Shown here piece after piece: positions 1 to 7,280 of a stretch of 64,000 nt of DNA. The stretch lies in NCBI RefSeq assembly GCF_002929355.1, contig NZ_PJIR01000004.1, positions 1-64,000 on the forward strand, read 5' to 3'. Position 1 is the first letter of the stretch. Every line of letters begins with the position of its first letter. The translations under genes were made by a program, and so were the position numbers. The notes under the pieces were generated by a model. It was given only the letters and a program-made list of their open reading frames with translations. It searched no databases and was not told the origin of the DNA. The stretch comes from Arthrobacter sp. B0490. Its GTDB lineage: Bacteria > Actinomycetota > Actinomycetes > Actinomycetales > Micrococcaceae.

Positions 1-92
1 TTGATGCCGCCGAAGCGTTCCTTCTCCGCCGCGACGACGTCGTTGCGCCTGCTCCTCGGCGTACTCGCCCCGGAGGTGTTGTCTGATGCCAT
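1..92 (-). CDS. Hypothetical protein, N-terminal fragment cut by the window edge
   Basis: A reverse-strand reading frame begins with ATG at 92 and runs off the left edge. It encodes about 30 residues: a polar, Ser/Thr/Arg-rich start followed by NDVVAAEKERFGGI. That ending resembles the N-terminus of small actinobacterial membrane proteins in which an EKE-x-FGG-like motif precedes a membrane anchor, but the rest of the gene is outside the window and no function can be given. The purine-rich stretch just upstream of the ATG could serve as a ribosome site. Confidence 0.45.
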   Translation of the reverse strand, partial: MASDNTSGASTPRSRRNDVVAAEKERFGGI

Positions 93-534
93 GTCAGGTC
101 TTCTTTCATGTCGGTCATCCACGTGACGCTTGGCGGGACCTTCTTCGCAGTGCGCTTCCGACAGAACGTCGGGAGGTCCACTGGGAGGTCGGCGGAAGCG
201 GAACGGTGATCGTTCGCCCGGACTTGGGCGGTGAAAGAGCGTTTGCATAACTCCTTCGCAGAGGCGTTGCCTCCGCGAACACATACCTAAGCATACTGAT
301 CATAAGGCTACTTGCCTTATGCGGTCCTCTGCTCCTACCGCGAGCTTGACTTCTGCCGACGACTGCCGACGCGCCCTGAGCCTGCGCGGATGCACAGTGC
401 CTGCTGCCCCGCGCCGACCGGCACGGGTCAGGCCGAAGCCGGACACGTGCCAGGGATACCTCGGACGGCGCGAATGCTGTGGGTCAGCGGGGTGGGGTGC
501 ACCCGGTGTCTGTTCTTCCGGCACGAAGGCAGGA
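93..534. other. Intergenic stretch with no convincing gene
   Basis: Reading frames crossing this stretch have no recognisable domain and poor codon structure. The only clear structure is a perfect 8-bp inverted repeat, CATAAGGC-TACTT-GCCTTATG, at 301-321. It could be a regulator operator or a small hairpin. The rest presumably holds the promoter of the partial gene at 1-92 and the tail of the isochorismatase transcript. Confidence 0.5.
301..321. promoter_or_regulatory. Perfect 8-bp inverted repeat with 5-nt loop
   Basis: CATAAGGC at 301-308 and GCCTTATG at 314-321 are exact reverse complements. There is no T-tract after either arm, so an operator is as likely as a terminator. It lies about 210 bp beyond the 3' end of the hydrolase at 535-1173 and about 210 bp upstream of the partial gene at 1-92. 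Confidence 0.4.
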
Positions 535-1173
535 TCAGGGTTGGTTGGCGCGTGCGGTTCCGGTGACTGCGGAGGTGCCCAGGTCGCTTCCGGGGAGTGC
601 CTGTCCGGCGGTCAGGGCCGCGGTCCAGGCCTCTGCGGTCCCGACGGATGCCCAGTTGGAGTTCAGCAGTGCGAGCAGGGTCGTGTGCACGGTCCTGGCG
701 TCGGCGAAGCCGGCGTCGTTCGCGATGTTGATCGCACCGGTGGCATCGGAGAGGACTTCGGTGGTGAAGCCGAGGCCTTCGGCTTCGACGGCCGAGCCGA
801 GGATGCAGTTGTTGGTCATGTAACCCACGAGGGTGACGGTGTCGACGTTCTGGTCACGCAGCCACTGTGTGAGGTCGGTGTCGGCATAGACCGACCCGTA
901 GTGTTTCACGACGCTCTTCCACGTCCCGGCGCGGCGGCTCTCCACCTCGGGATGGAGCTCGTACTCCGGCGTCCCCGGAGCGAAGACGGGAGCTCCTTCG
1001 CCTGCCGTGTGCTGAACGACCACGATCGGGATGCCGGCGGCGGTGGCTGCATCGATGGCTGCCGTGATCCGTGGCAGAGACTGCTCGTGCGGCGGGTACT
1101 GGATCTCGAGCAGGCCGTCGAAGTACTGCTGCTGGATATCGACGAGGACGAGGGCGCGACGGGGTGCGTACAT
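535..1173 (-). CDS. Isochorismatase-family cysteine hydrolase
   Basis: About 212 residues with the isochorismatase-like fold. The likely catalytic triad is visible: Asp in the N-terminal LVLVDIQQQYF, Lys in the central TWKSVVKHYGS, and Cys in GYMTNNCILGS. The family includes nicotinamidases, isochorismatases and related amide or ester hydrolases; the substrate here cannot be read from sequence. Start chosen at ATG 1173 because AGGAG lies 8 nt upstream and the protein then begins at MYAPRRALV, as in its close paralogue at 29259-29888. It is divergent from the GlxA-type regulator at 1308, which probably controls it. Confidence 0.85.
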   Translation of the reverse strand: MYAPRRALVLVDIQQQYFDGLLEIQYPPHEQSLPRITAAIDAATAAGIPIVVVQHTAGEGAPVFAPGTPEYELHPEVESRRAGTWKSVVKHYGSVYADTDLTQWLRDQNVDTVTLVGYMTNNCILGSAVEAEGLGFTTEVLSDATGAINIANDAGFADARTVHTTLLALLNSNWASVGTAEAWTAALTAGQALPGSDLGTSAVTGTARANQP

Positions 1174-1307
1174 GGGGCATTCTCCTGAGGGACGAGGGAA
1201 AGTGATCGCCGGAGCTGGCGTTCCCCTCATCCTTCACGCCGCAGCAGCGAACCAACAGTGGCACGAATGCCTAGATAGGATGGCTTCGGGCCACAAGGAG
1301 GATCTCT

Positions 1308-2264
1308 GTGCATATCGCGGTGTATGCCTTCGACGGCGTGACGATGTTCCATCTGGCCGTTCCGCAGATGGTCTTCGACGAGGTCGGACGGCAGGGACTC
1401 GGAGAGTGGACGACCGGCCTGTTCTCCGACAGTGGGGGCTCGATCCGGACCGCTGAGGGATACCAGCTCGCCGGACTCGAGGGCCCCGACGCCGCGGCCG
1501 GAGCGGATGTCGTGGTGGTGCCGTCATGGTTCGACGACGGACGCGTGCTGGGCGACCCCTTGCGCACCCTCCTGCTGGACACACACCGGCGAGGGGTGAC
1601 GATCCTGGGTCTGTGCCTCGGTGCGATCGCCGTGGCCGACGCCGGCCTGCTGGCCGGCCGTCGGGCCGTCACGCACTGGCAGGCCTTTGCCACCCTGGGC
1701 GAACGACACCCGGACATACTCCTCGATCGCTCCGTCCTCTACATCGACCATGGGGACGTCATGACCTCGGCAGGCACCGCGTCCGGGCTGGATGCATGCC
1801 TGCATCTCGTGCGGAACCGTCTCGGCGCCGATGCGGCGAACACCGTTGCGCGTAGTCTCGTCGTCGCACCCCATCGTGACGGCGGGCAGGCGCAGTACAT
1901 CGAACACCCTGTCCCGCAGCGTTCCGCCGACGACCCGATAGCACACCTGCTCGAGTGGGCACTGGGCAACCTCCGTCAACCGCTCACCATCGACCGTCTG
2001 GCCGGGCAGGCACATATGAGCCGACGCACGTTCGTGCGCGCCTTCCGTGCTGCTACCGGGACGACACCGTCGGCGTGGATACGATCCCGCCGGCTCGATG
2101 CCGCCCGGCGCCTCCTGGAGACCACGGACCTGTCGATCGACCACATCGCTGCTGACTGCGGGTTCGGCAACCCGGTCACTCTTCGCCAGAACTTCGCGGC
2201 CGCCTTCTCGACCACCCCGACCGACTACAGACGCCACTTCGACGCGCGTGCGGAAAGGGTTTGA
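1308..2264 (+). CDS. GlxA-type transcriptional regulator (DJ-1/PfpI plus AraC HTH)
   Basis: 318 residues from a GTG start with AAGGAGG a few bases upstream. Residues about 1-170 form a DJ-1/PfpI domain with the nucleophile-elbow-like Cys in ILGLCLGAIAVAD. Residues about 215-315 form a double helix-turn-helix of the AraC type (LAGQAHMSRRTFVRAFR, then IAADCGFGNPVTLRQNF). This is the architecture of GlxA/FtrA-like regulators, which usually act on adjacent amidase or hydrolase genes. It is divergently transcribed from the isochorismatase-family hydrolase, separated by 134 bp, which supports local regulation. Confidence 0.88.
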   Translation: MHIAVYAFDGVTMFHLAVPQMVFDEVGRQGLGEWTTGLFSDSGGSIRTAEGYQLAGLEGPDAAAGADVVVVPSWFDDGRVLGDPLRTLLLDTHRRGVTILGLCLGAIAVADAGLLAGRRAVTHWQAFATLGERHPDILLDRSVLYIDHGDVMTSAGTASGLDACLHLVRNRLGADAANTVARSLVVAPHRDGGQAQYIEHPVPQRSADDPIAHLLEWALGNLRQPLTIDRLAGQAHMSRRTFVRAFRAATGTTPSAWIRSRRLDAARRLLETTDLSIDHIAADCGFGNPVTLRQNFAAAFSTTPTDYRRHFDARAERV

Positions 2265-2300
2265 TCCGTCGTTCCGGAAGGAATCTCCTGTCCGGGCGAG

Positions 2301-3074
2301 TCAGGCGGTGAGTTCGTGTTCGGTGATCGTCGCGAGGCGGCGGAGAGAGCGTTCGTCGGCTTGTGAGAAGGCACGTGAGCGCTGGTCGATGACGCAGAGG
2401 GTGCCGACGATCCATCCATCGGGGTCTCGAAGCGGGCACCCGGCGTAGAAACGGATGAAGGGTTCGCCCAGGACGAGTGGGCTCCACTTGAACTGCTCAT
2501 CGTGGAAGGTGTCACGGATGATGAGGGGATCCGAACGCCTGATGGTGGTGTTACAGAAGGACCGGGCTCTGGGCATGTTCTGCTCCACAGGGCCGATGAC
2601 CGACTTCAGGAACTGTCGCTTGTCGTCGATAAGGGTGATGATCGCAGTGCTGACCTGGAAGCGCCGCTGGGCGTTACGGGTGATGCGATCGAACCGTTCC
2701 TCGGGCTCCGTGTCGAGGAGATTTGTGCGGTCGATGGCGTCGAGGCGCGCTTGTTCCTTCTCGCCATCGGACAGCAGGAAGGCGCCGGCGGCTCCGAGCG
2801 CGCGCCGTGATGTTTCGGAGGATCCGTCAGCGGCGTCCTGCGCCGCGTGCGGGACCGGCAGGGTCGACGATGCAGGGCACAACGTGTTGACGACATCTGC
2901 GAGGAGATCGCTCTCGCGTAACGGCAGATCGGCCGAGCCGTCCAGGTATTCACCGATAGCTCCGGGTGATGCCGTCCCGCCGCGGGCGCGGTAGCGGTCG
3001 GTGATGTCATCCACGTCCAGGGCTACGGTGGCCATGGCCTGGATCATCAGGGCCCGCTGCGGGCGTCCACGCAT
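2301..3074 (-). CDS. GAF-domain sensor-like protein
   Basis: About 257 residues. The C-terminal 150 residues form a GAF domain: LDTEPEERFDRITRNAQ, a beta strand IITLIDDKRQFLKS, a conserved FCNTTIRR stretch, and FYAGCPLRDPDGWIVGTLCVID near the end. GAF domains bind small ligands or sense redox state. There is no kinase, GGDEF or other output domain, so the partner is unknown. The N-terminal 100 residues are helical and unassigned. Start set at ATG 3074 because GGAGG lies 8 nt upstream; an upstream GTG at 3089 is possible. It is divergent from the disrupted sigma factor at 3472, as is common for GAF/ANTAR and SigK-like genes in Micrococcaceae. Confidence 0.72.
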   Translation of the reverse strand: MRGRPQRALMIQAMATVALDVDDITDRYRARGGTASPGAIGEYLDGSADLPLRESDLLADVVNTLCPASSTLPVPHAAQDAADGSSETSRRALGAAGAFLLSDGEKEQARLDAIDRTNLLDTEPEERFDRITRNAQRRFQVSTAIITLIDDKRQFLKSVIGPVEQNMPRARSFCNTTIRRSDPLIIRDTFHDEQFKWSPLVLGEPFIRFYAGCPLRDPDGWIVGTLCVIDQRSRAFSQADERSLRRLATITEHELTA

Positions 3075-3471
3075 GGTCGCTGCCTCCACTCTTCCTGCCG
3101 ATACTTTCCCCTTGTCACGGCCGGTCGCTGCCGGTGACTTCGAACCTCCTCATTAAACCAGCACGGCTGCTCGGCACGAGGCCGCAGGCTCGGGTTGTTC
3201 CGCCACTTCCCATCGGCCCAGGCACTGATCGCCGGGGTCGCGTCATCAGTGGACGGGGCGTAGTGGGACGGAATACATTCGAGGCGAAGGGGTGCCATCC
3301 TCTTGTTCTCGGGTTGCGGCATGGTCTCGCTGCTTGAACGTGTACGTCGTGTTCTGGGACGGCGCACGGGCGCCTTGGTTCCGGTCTCTCTCAGGAAGCC
3401 CCGCAATCTCTTCCACACTGTCTCCGTCCGACAGCGGTCTCACCGTCGAACCGCGAGGGTCGTCCTCACCC
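3075..3471. other. Divergent intergenic region upstream of the GAF gene and the sigma factor remnant
   Basis: About 400 bp without a supported gene. An open frame continues upstream of 3472 into this region but its translation looks like non-coding sequence (Ser/Arg/Trp mixtures) until just before the sigma domain. Promoters for both flanking genes should lie here; I could not assign -35/-10 elements with confidence. Confidence 0.4.
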
Positions 3472-4074
3472 GTGACCGTTCCTCGAGGCGTTCCCCTCGA
3501 TACCGGCAGGGTTCCGCCGGATCTAGTCGCTGTCCTGGTTGCCGTCGGATCGAAGGATCCGAAGGCCTTCCAACTCCTGTACGAGCAGTGCGCCCGCAGG
3601 GTGTACGGGGTGGTGCGGAAGACACTGCAGAACCCGGAGAGCTGCGCGGAGGTGACGCAGGAAGTGTTCCTCATGGTGTGGGAACAGGGCGACCGGTACC
3701 GGCCGGAGCTGGGCCACCCGGTGTCGTAACTGATGACCCTCGCGCATCGCCGTGCGGTGGACCGGCTCCGGGCGGATGCCTCCCGAAAGGAACGGGACGA
3801 CACATGGGGCCGGCGGAACTGGTCGGCCGGGGTCGACGAGGTCTCGGAAGCAGTGCTGGCGCGTCAGGAAGCGGCCGATGTGCGGGCGGCCATGGCCGTC
3901 CTGTCACCACTGCAACATCAGGCCATCTCCCTGGCCTACTTCTCCCACCTGACCTACAACGAAGTGGCCGAGCATCTCGGGATACCCGCTCCCACGGCGA
4001 AGACGCGGATCCGGGACGGGATGAAGAAGCTCCGTGCCGTGATCGAGGCGACGGGCGGAACCGAGCCGCGCTAG
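3472..4074 (+). pseudogene. ECF (SigK-like) sigma factor interrupted by an in-frame TAA
   Basis: Region 2 is complete up to YRPELGHPVS, then TAA at 3727-3729, and the same frame resumes as LMTLAHRRAVDRLR. In SigK-like factors this point reads PVSW followed by an LxTLAHRRAVD-type helix, so the stop replaces the conserved Trp; TGG to TAA needs two base changes. Region 4 is intact in the second half (LSPLQHQAISLAYFSHLTYNEV onward, with the turn helix around TAKTRIRDGMKKLR). The second half has its own ATG at 3733, so region 4 could be made alone. I read it as a recently disabled sigma factor; readthrough is possible but unproven. Start proposed at GTG 3472; no good ribosome site seen. No anti-sigma gene is adjacent. 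Confidence 0.75.
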
Positions 4075-4324
4075 GCATCCAGGGTCCCGCTGCAGCGGGA
4101 GGCCGACGTCAGGGCAGATGACGGCGGGGCGAGCTATGCCACGCGAACTCTCCCTGCTCGGCTGCTTGTGCAGTCCGCGGACGGGCAGCAGGAACCAGCG
4201 GCCCGCCTGGTACCTAGTTGGTGGCGTCGGGGAATAGGTAGCTGCTACTCGTGTGGAAACGGCAGGAACAGCTCAGTGTTGATGAAGTGGCCGAGGTGGC
4301 GCACGGTACGGGGGCTGGGTAGTG

Positions 4325-4453
4325 ATGGCACACAACACATCGATGGCGACGGATCTTCAGATGGTCGCGTCGATGTTCAGCGTTACCTCGACCCCGTCAA
4401 GCCTGCGCACCGATGCACGTGCCCGGCAGCCGACATCCGGAGGCACCTCATGA
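4325..4453 (+). pseudogene. Deleted copy of the small HTH gene
   Basis: The first 45 bases match the intact HTH gene at 6591 (MAHNTSMATDLQMVA versus MARNASMSTDLLTVA). Then about 105-110 bp encoding the helix-turn-helix core are missing. The break falls at the heptamer GGTCGCG (4363-4369), which occurs twice in the intact copy at 6629-6635 and 6740-6746, so a slippage deletion between short direct repeats is the simplest cause. The tail VQRYLDPVKPAH survives in another frame, and the original TGA after it has become CGA, so that frame now runs on into the HPt gene. Confidence 0.75.
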
Positions 4454-4821
4454 CTCCCGCCCTTGATGCGACCGCGTTCTCGAGACTCGTTGAAGACGTC
4501 GACCTGGATGTCGCAGTCGACTTCCTGACCACCTTCAATGCACTCCTGGTCAGCCGAATAGCCCGGATCGAACAGGCCCTCGAGGACCATGACGAGGAAG
4601 AGATCTGCACGTCCCTTCTGAGCCTGCACGCCAGTGCGGCGATGGTGGGAGCATCCCAGCTACAGGCATCAGCAGCCCGCGCCCTTACCCAGCGACCGAT
4701 GGGATTAGAGCTCTCCGGAGCGTTCGTACGGGAACTTCAGGACCAAGCCGACTTGTTCAGCGACGCCGTTGCCGGCTCCCCCGTCCTGGCTGGACCAGCG
4801 ACCCATAAGGCAACAGGGTAG
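4450..4821 (+). CDS. HPt (histidine phosphotransfer) domain protein
   Basis: 123 residues from ATG 4450, preceded by CGGAGG 5-10 nt upstream. The sequence is an all-helical HPt domain: a helix VDLDVAVDFLTTFNALLVSR, a second helix IEQALEDHDEEEI, then the phosphoacceptor region LLSLHASAAMVGASQLQ, where His is the likely phosphorylated residue and the downstream Gly matches the family HxxxxxxxG pattern. HPt proteins relay phosphate between receiver domains; no histidine kinase or receiver gene is in the window. A longer reading frame from 4168 exists but its extra N-terminus is the remnant of the neighbouring HTH gene. In duplication unit 2 the equivalent gene has lost its core. Confidence 0.72.
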   Translation: MTPALDATAFSRLVEDVDLDVAVDFLTTFNALLVSRIARIEQALEDHDEEEICTSLLSLHASAAMVGASQLQASAARALTQRPMGLELSGAFVRELQDQADLFSDAVAGSPVLAGPATHKATG

Positions 4822-4882
4822 AGCTCTCCCGGCCAGGCTGGGCACGCAGCGCGACGAACACCACAGGAGGCGGTGTCGTTCA

Positions 4883-4940
4883 GAGGCCGATGCAGTTGCT
4901 GATCCGATCGGGGAGAGTCTCCGCAGGGCGCTGGACGGCA
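4883..4940 (+). pseudogene. 5' remnant of an AAA+ ATPase gene (duplicate of 7281)
   Basis: About 58 bp align with the first codons of the intact ATPase gene at 7281, including the preceding GGCGGTGTCGTTCA and the following GATCCGATCG and GAGTCTCCGC blocks. The ATG of the intact copy corresponds to GAG at 4883-4885, so the start codon is lost, and homology ends near 4940. The rest of the ATPase and its TPR partner are absent from unit 1. Confidence 0.7.
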
Positions 4941-5267
4941 CGAGGGTCCTGGCTGTGGCTGTTGGCATCGACGCTGCGGGATCCGCCGACGGCTGGGCCC
5001 TGGCCTGGCTGACGCATGAACGCCGGGTTCCCGTCGTCGGGTTCGCGTTCCAGGTCTGATTGCCCAGGCCACAGGTCGAACTGGGACCAGGCAAGGAGAA
5101 TCCGGTGTTCCTGCTTCCACAAGTCATTGAATGCCGACTTGATAATTTCATTCTTGAACCATGAATTCGTAACAGGGACTGCGTCTGAGACTTCCATCGC
5201 CTCCTATCCCGGAGTTCCTGCCCCCGGTTCCCAACTGAACTCACTGGTACTTGCTGGTACAACCGGA

Positions 5268-5594
5268 GTGGTGCCGGCCGGTAACCAGGAATCGGAGGCG
5301 CCTGCTGATCTCGGGCGTGAGTTGGCGGAGATCCGCGCTCTCCTTCAACAGAAGACTGAGATGCTGCAGCAGCTACAGGAATCCGTCATCAAGCGAGATG
5401 CCATCGGGCAGGCCAAGGGCATCCTGATGGAACGACACAAGATCAGCGCCGAGCGCGCCTTCACGATCCTGCAGGACGAAAGCACCCGTACCAACCGCAA
5501 ACTCGTGGACGTCGCCGAGCAGCTCATCCACTCCGGGCAAGAAGGAAAAGACGACGAATCGCCACATCAGGCAAACCCCAAGCGACACACCTGA
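5268..5594 (+). CDS. ANTAR-domain protein
   Basis: The C-terminal part is a typical ANTAR RNA-binding domain: KRDAIGQAKGILMERHKI, then SAERAFTILQDES, then NRKLVDVAEQLI. It is preceded by a short coiled coil (LAEIRALLQQKTEMLQQLQES). ANTAR proteins bind paired RNA hexaloops and prevent transcription termination, usually under control of an attached or partner sensor. Here no receiver or GAF domain is attached, so the coiled coil probably mediates dimers. The open frame extends to 5016 but its N-terminus looks non-coding; GTG 5268 is the best guess, with no strong ribosome site. The HPt gene just upstream and the GAF gene at 2301 are possible partners in signalling. Confidence 0.7.
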   Translation: MVPAGNQESEAPADLGRELAEIRALLQQKTEMLQQLQESVIKRDAIGQAKGILMERHKISAERAFTILQDESTRTNRKLVDVAEQLIHSGQEGKDDESPHQANPKRHT

Positions 5595-5727
5595 GGCAAC
5601 CGGCTCACAGGCCCACCCTTACCTGGCTCACAACAGCGCCGCTCCGCGGGAATCACCCAACGCTCCGAGTCACAGGGCCATCCTGATTGGTGTCTTCACC
5701 GTGCGGTGCGTAAGGTCGTACATACGC

Positions 5728-5801
5728 CGCGGGGTGGAGCAGTTCGGTAGCTCGCTGGGCTCATAACCCAGAGGTCACAGGTTCAAATCCTGTCCCCGCA
5801 A
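5728..5801 (+). tRNA. Initiator tRNA-fMet (CAU anticodon)
   Basis: A full cloverleaf can be drawn. Acceptor CGCGGGG pairs with CCCCGC and leaves the C1:A72 mismatch that marks bacterial initiator tRNAs. The D arm is GAGC/GCTC, the anticodon stem is CTGGG/CCCAG with loop CTCATAA (three consecutive G:C pairs at its base, the second initiator hallmark), and the T arm is ACAGG-TTCAAAT-CCTGT. CCA is not encoded. A hairpin follows at 5808-5840. A decayed duplicate is at 10050. Confidence 0.95.
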
Positions 5802-5807
5802 CAACAG

Positions 5808-5840
5808 GGCACCTACTCACGATCATGTCGAGTAGGTGCC
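5808..5840 (+). terminator. Hairpin downstream of the initiator tRNA
   Basis: GGCACCTACTC (5808-5818) is the exact reverse complement of GAGTAGGTGCC (5830-5840), with an 11-nt loop. It lies 7 nt after the tRNA, as expected for a tRNA terminator or 3' processing hairpin, followed by a CCCTTT stretch. The equivalent behind the decayed tRNA at 10050 has mismatched arms. Confidence 0.7.
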
Positions 5841-6590
5841 TGAACCCTTTAACCCGGGCATGGGCGACACACCATGAGCTCCATATCGTCCTCCACAGAG
5901 CCGCGTCGGGTCCTTCTTCCTATCACTGCCGATAGCAGCGCACAGGTTCTCCTGAGCCGCCAGACGGTTTGACCAGGCTCGTGGAGGCTGTACACAGCCG
6001 TTCGTTCAACAGGGCTTACGACTTCCTCTCCCGATCGAGCGGTCCCGACGTCAGGCTCAGACCAGGGCGACCGCTTGGCCGGTATTCTCAAAAGACTGTC
6101 TCGCAACCCAACGCTGCTGTCACGATTCCGCACCCTTACATGCGAGACAGGGCAGCAAGACACCGGAGGAGCAGTATCGGCTGGGAGCAGTGGTGTCTCG
6201 TCCTGATGTCCTGCAACCCGTGGGTTGCGAGACGCTTCGAGCGCTGCGCCCATCTCGCTTTCTGCCGTAGCCAGCACAAGCCAGCTTTCTCACGGGAACG
6301 AACTACCCATGGTTCCTGGCATAGCGTTCGTTCGGACCCACTGCCCTGCAACCCGCCCCGCCCCGCCACCTGTTGCTCATCCCGCCCGTTCAGAACCACC
6401 ACGTGCCGAGTTCTGTGTAGTGGCCCGGGCTGGTGGTGCCGGTGGGGTGGTGTCCACTGGTTGCGCCCGCCTGGTATTCGGCTGGTGGCGTCGGGGAATA
6501 GGTAGCTGCTACTCGTGCGGAAACGGCAGGAACAGCTCAGTGTTGGTGAAGTGGCCAAGGTGGCGCACGGTACGGGGGGCTGGGGTAGCT
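5841..6590. other. Decayed intergenic region between the duplication units
   Basis: About 750 bp with no convincing gene. The first 160 bp match the sequence after the second tRNA copy (10160-10402). The remainder has open frames on both strands but none with a recognisable domain or consistent actinobacterial codon use. From about 6450 the leader of duplication unit 2 begins. Confidence 0.5.
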
Positions 6591-6785
6591 ATGGCACGCA
6601 ACGCATCGATGTCGACGGACCTTCTGACGGTCGCGGAGATAGCTGCAAGTATGCGGGTTTCGAAAATGACGGTGTACCGGTTGGTGCAGTCCGGGGCGAT
6701 GGAGGGTATCCGCTTCGGTCGCTCCTACCGGGTGTCGAGGGTCGCGGTTCAGCGTTACCTCGACTCCGTCGATCCCGCGCACTGA
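6591..6785 (+). CDS. Small excisionase/BldC-type helix-turn-helix protein
   Basis: 64 residues, essentially one winged HTH domain of the HTH_17/excisionase class: LLTVAEIAASMRVSKMTVYR is the helix-turn-helix, followed by a wing around IRFGRSYRVSRVAVQRYLD. The nearest relatives by pattern are the 60-80 residue actinobacterial DNA-binding proteins of the Rv0500A and BldC type, which are developmental or housekeeping regulators, not phage excisionases. The upstream 110 bp are conserved with unit 1 and probably hold the promoter. There is a 36-bp gap to the HPt remnant. Confidence 0.8.
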   Translation: MARNASMSTDLLTVAEIAASMRVSKMTVYRLVQSGAMEGIRFGRSYRVSRVAVQRYLDSVDPAH

Positions 6786-6821
6786 TGCACGTCCCCGGCG
6801 GCCGGCATCCGGAGGTGCCTC

Positions 6822-6990
6822 ATGACTCCCGCCCTTGATGCGACCGCATTCGCGACACTCGTTGAAGACGTCGACCTGGATGTCGCAGTCGACTTCCTGA
6901 CCACGCGTTCGTGCTGATACTTCAGGGACAAGCCGACTTGTTCAGGGACGCCGTCGTCGGTGTTCCCATCCCGGTTATACCTGCGACACA
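6822..6990 (+). pseudogene. HPt gene with its core deleted
   Basis: From ATG 6822 the first 26 codons match the intact HPt gene at 4450 (TPALDATAFATLVEDVDLDV). At about 6905 the sequence jumps to material matching 4719 onward (GCGTTCGT, then CAAGCCGACTTGTTCAG), deleting about 190 bp that include the phosphoacceptor His. The junction shifts frame and a TGA ends the peptide at 6917 after about 31 residues. Confidence 0.8.
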
Positions 6991-7280
6991 CAGGACATCA
7001 GGGGAGGGCTCGCCTGACCAGGGTGGGTCGGCGGCGCGCGACCACCAAGAACACGAACGGGGGCGCGATGGGGCCTTGATGGTGCGTCAACGCGTCGTGG
7101 GACGGCATGTTGACACGTGGGGGACCAGGACACGCCTCCGGGCCACCCTGCCTGGAGTGTGTGCTTGGGTTTCGTCCTGCCAAACTTCTAGGCTTCAAGA
7201 ATTCATTGGTGTGAGGCGATCGGAGCGCCACGGCGCTCCAGACGCCTTCGGGAATTGCAAATGAAAGGCGGTGTCGTTCA

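Larger units (their letters stand above)
4190..6002 (+). repeat. Unit 1 of a diverged tandem duplication
   Basis: This segment aligns colinearly with 6450-10402, with large internal differences. Shared landmarks in order are: the leader GGTGGCGTCGGGGAATAGG and following 130 bp (4213 and 6483), the HTH 5' and 3' ends, the HPt start (4450 and 6822), the HPt 3' end (4719 and 6905), the ATPase start (4883 and 7281), the initiator tRNA (5728 and 10050), and about 200 bp of downstream sequence including TCACTGCCGATA (about 5925 and 10250) and GCTCGTGGAGG (about 5980 and 10375). Identity in shared blocks looks like roughly 75-90 percent by eye. Confidence 0.8.

Noticed and set aside
319..1188. Forward-strand frame of 289 codons
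   Set aside because: Antisense to the isochorismatase-family hydrolase, Gly/Asp/Cys-rich without a domain or ribosome site.
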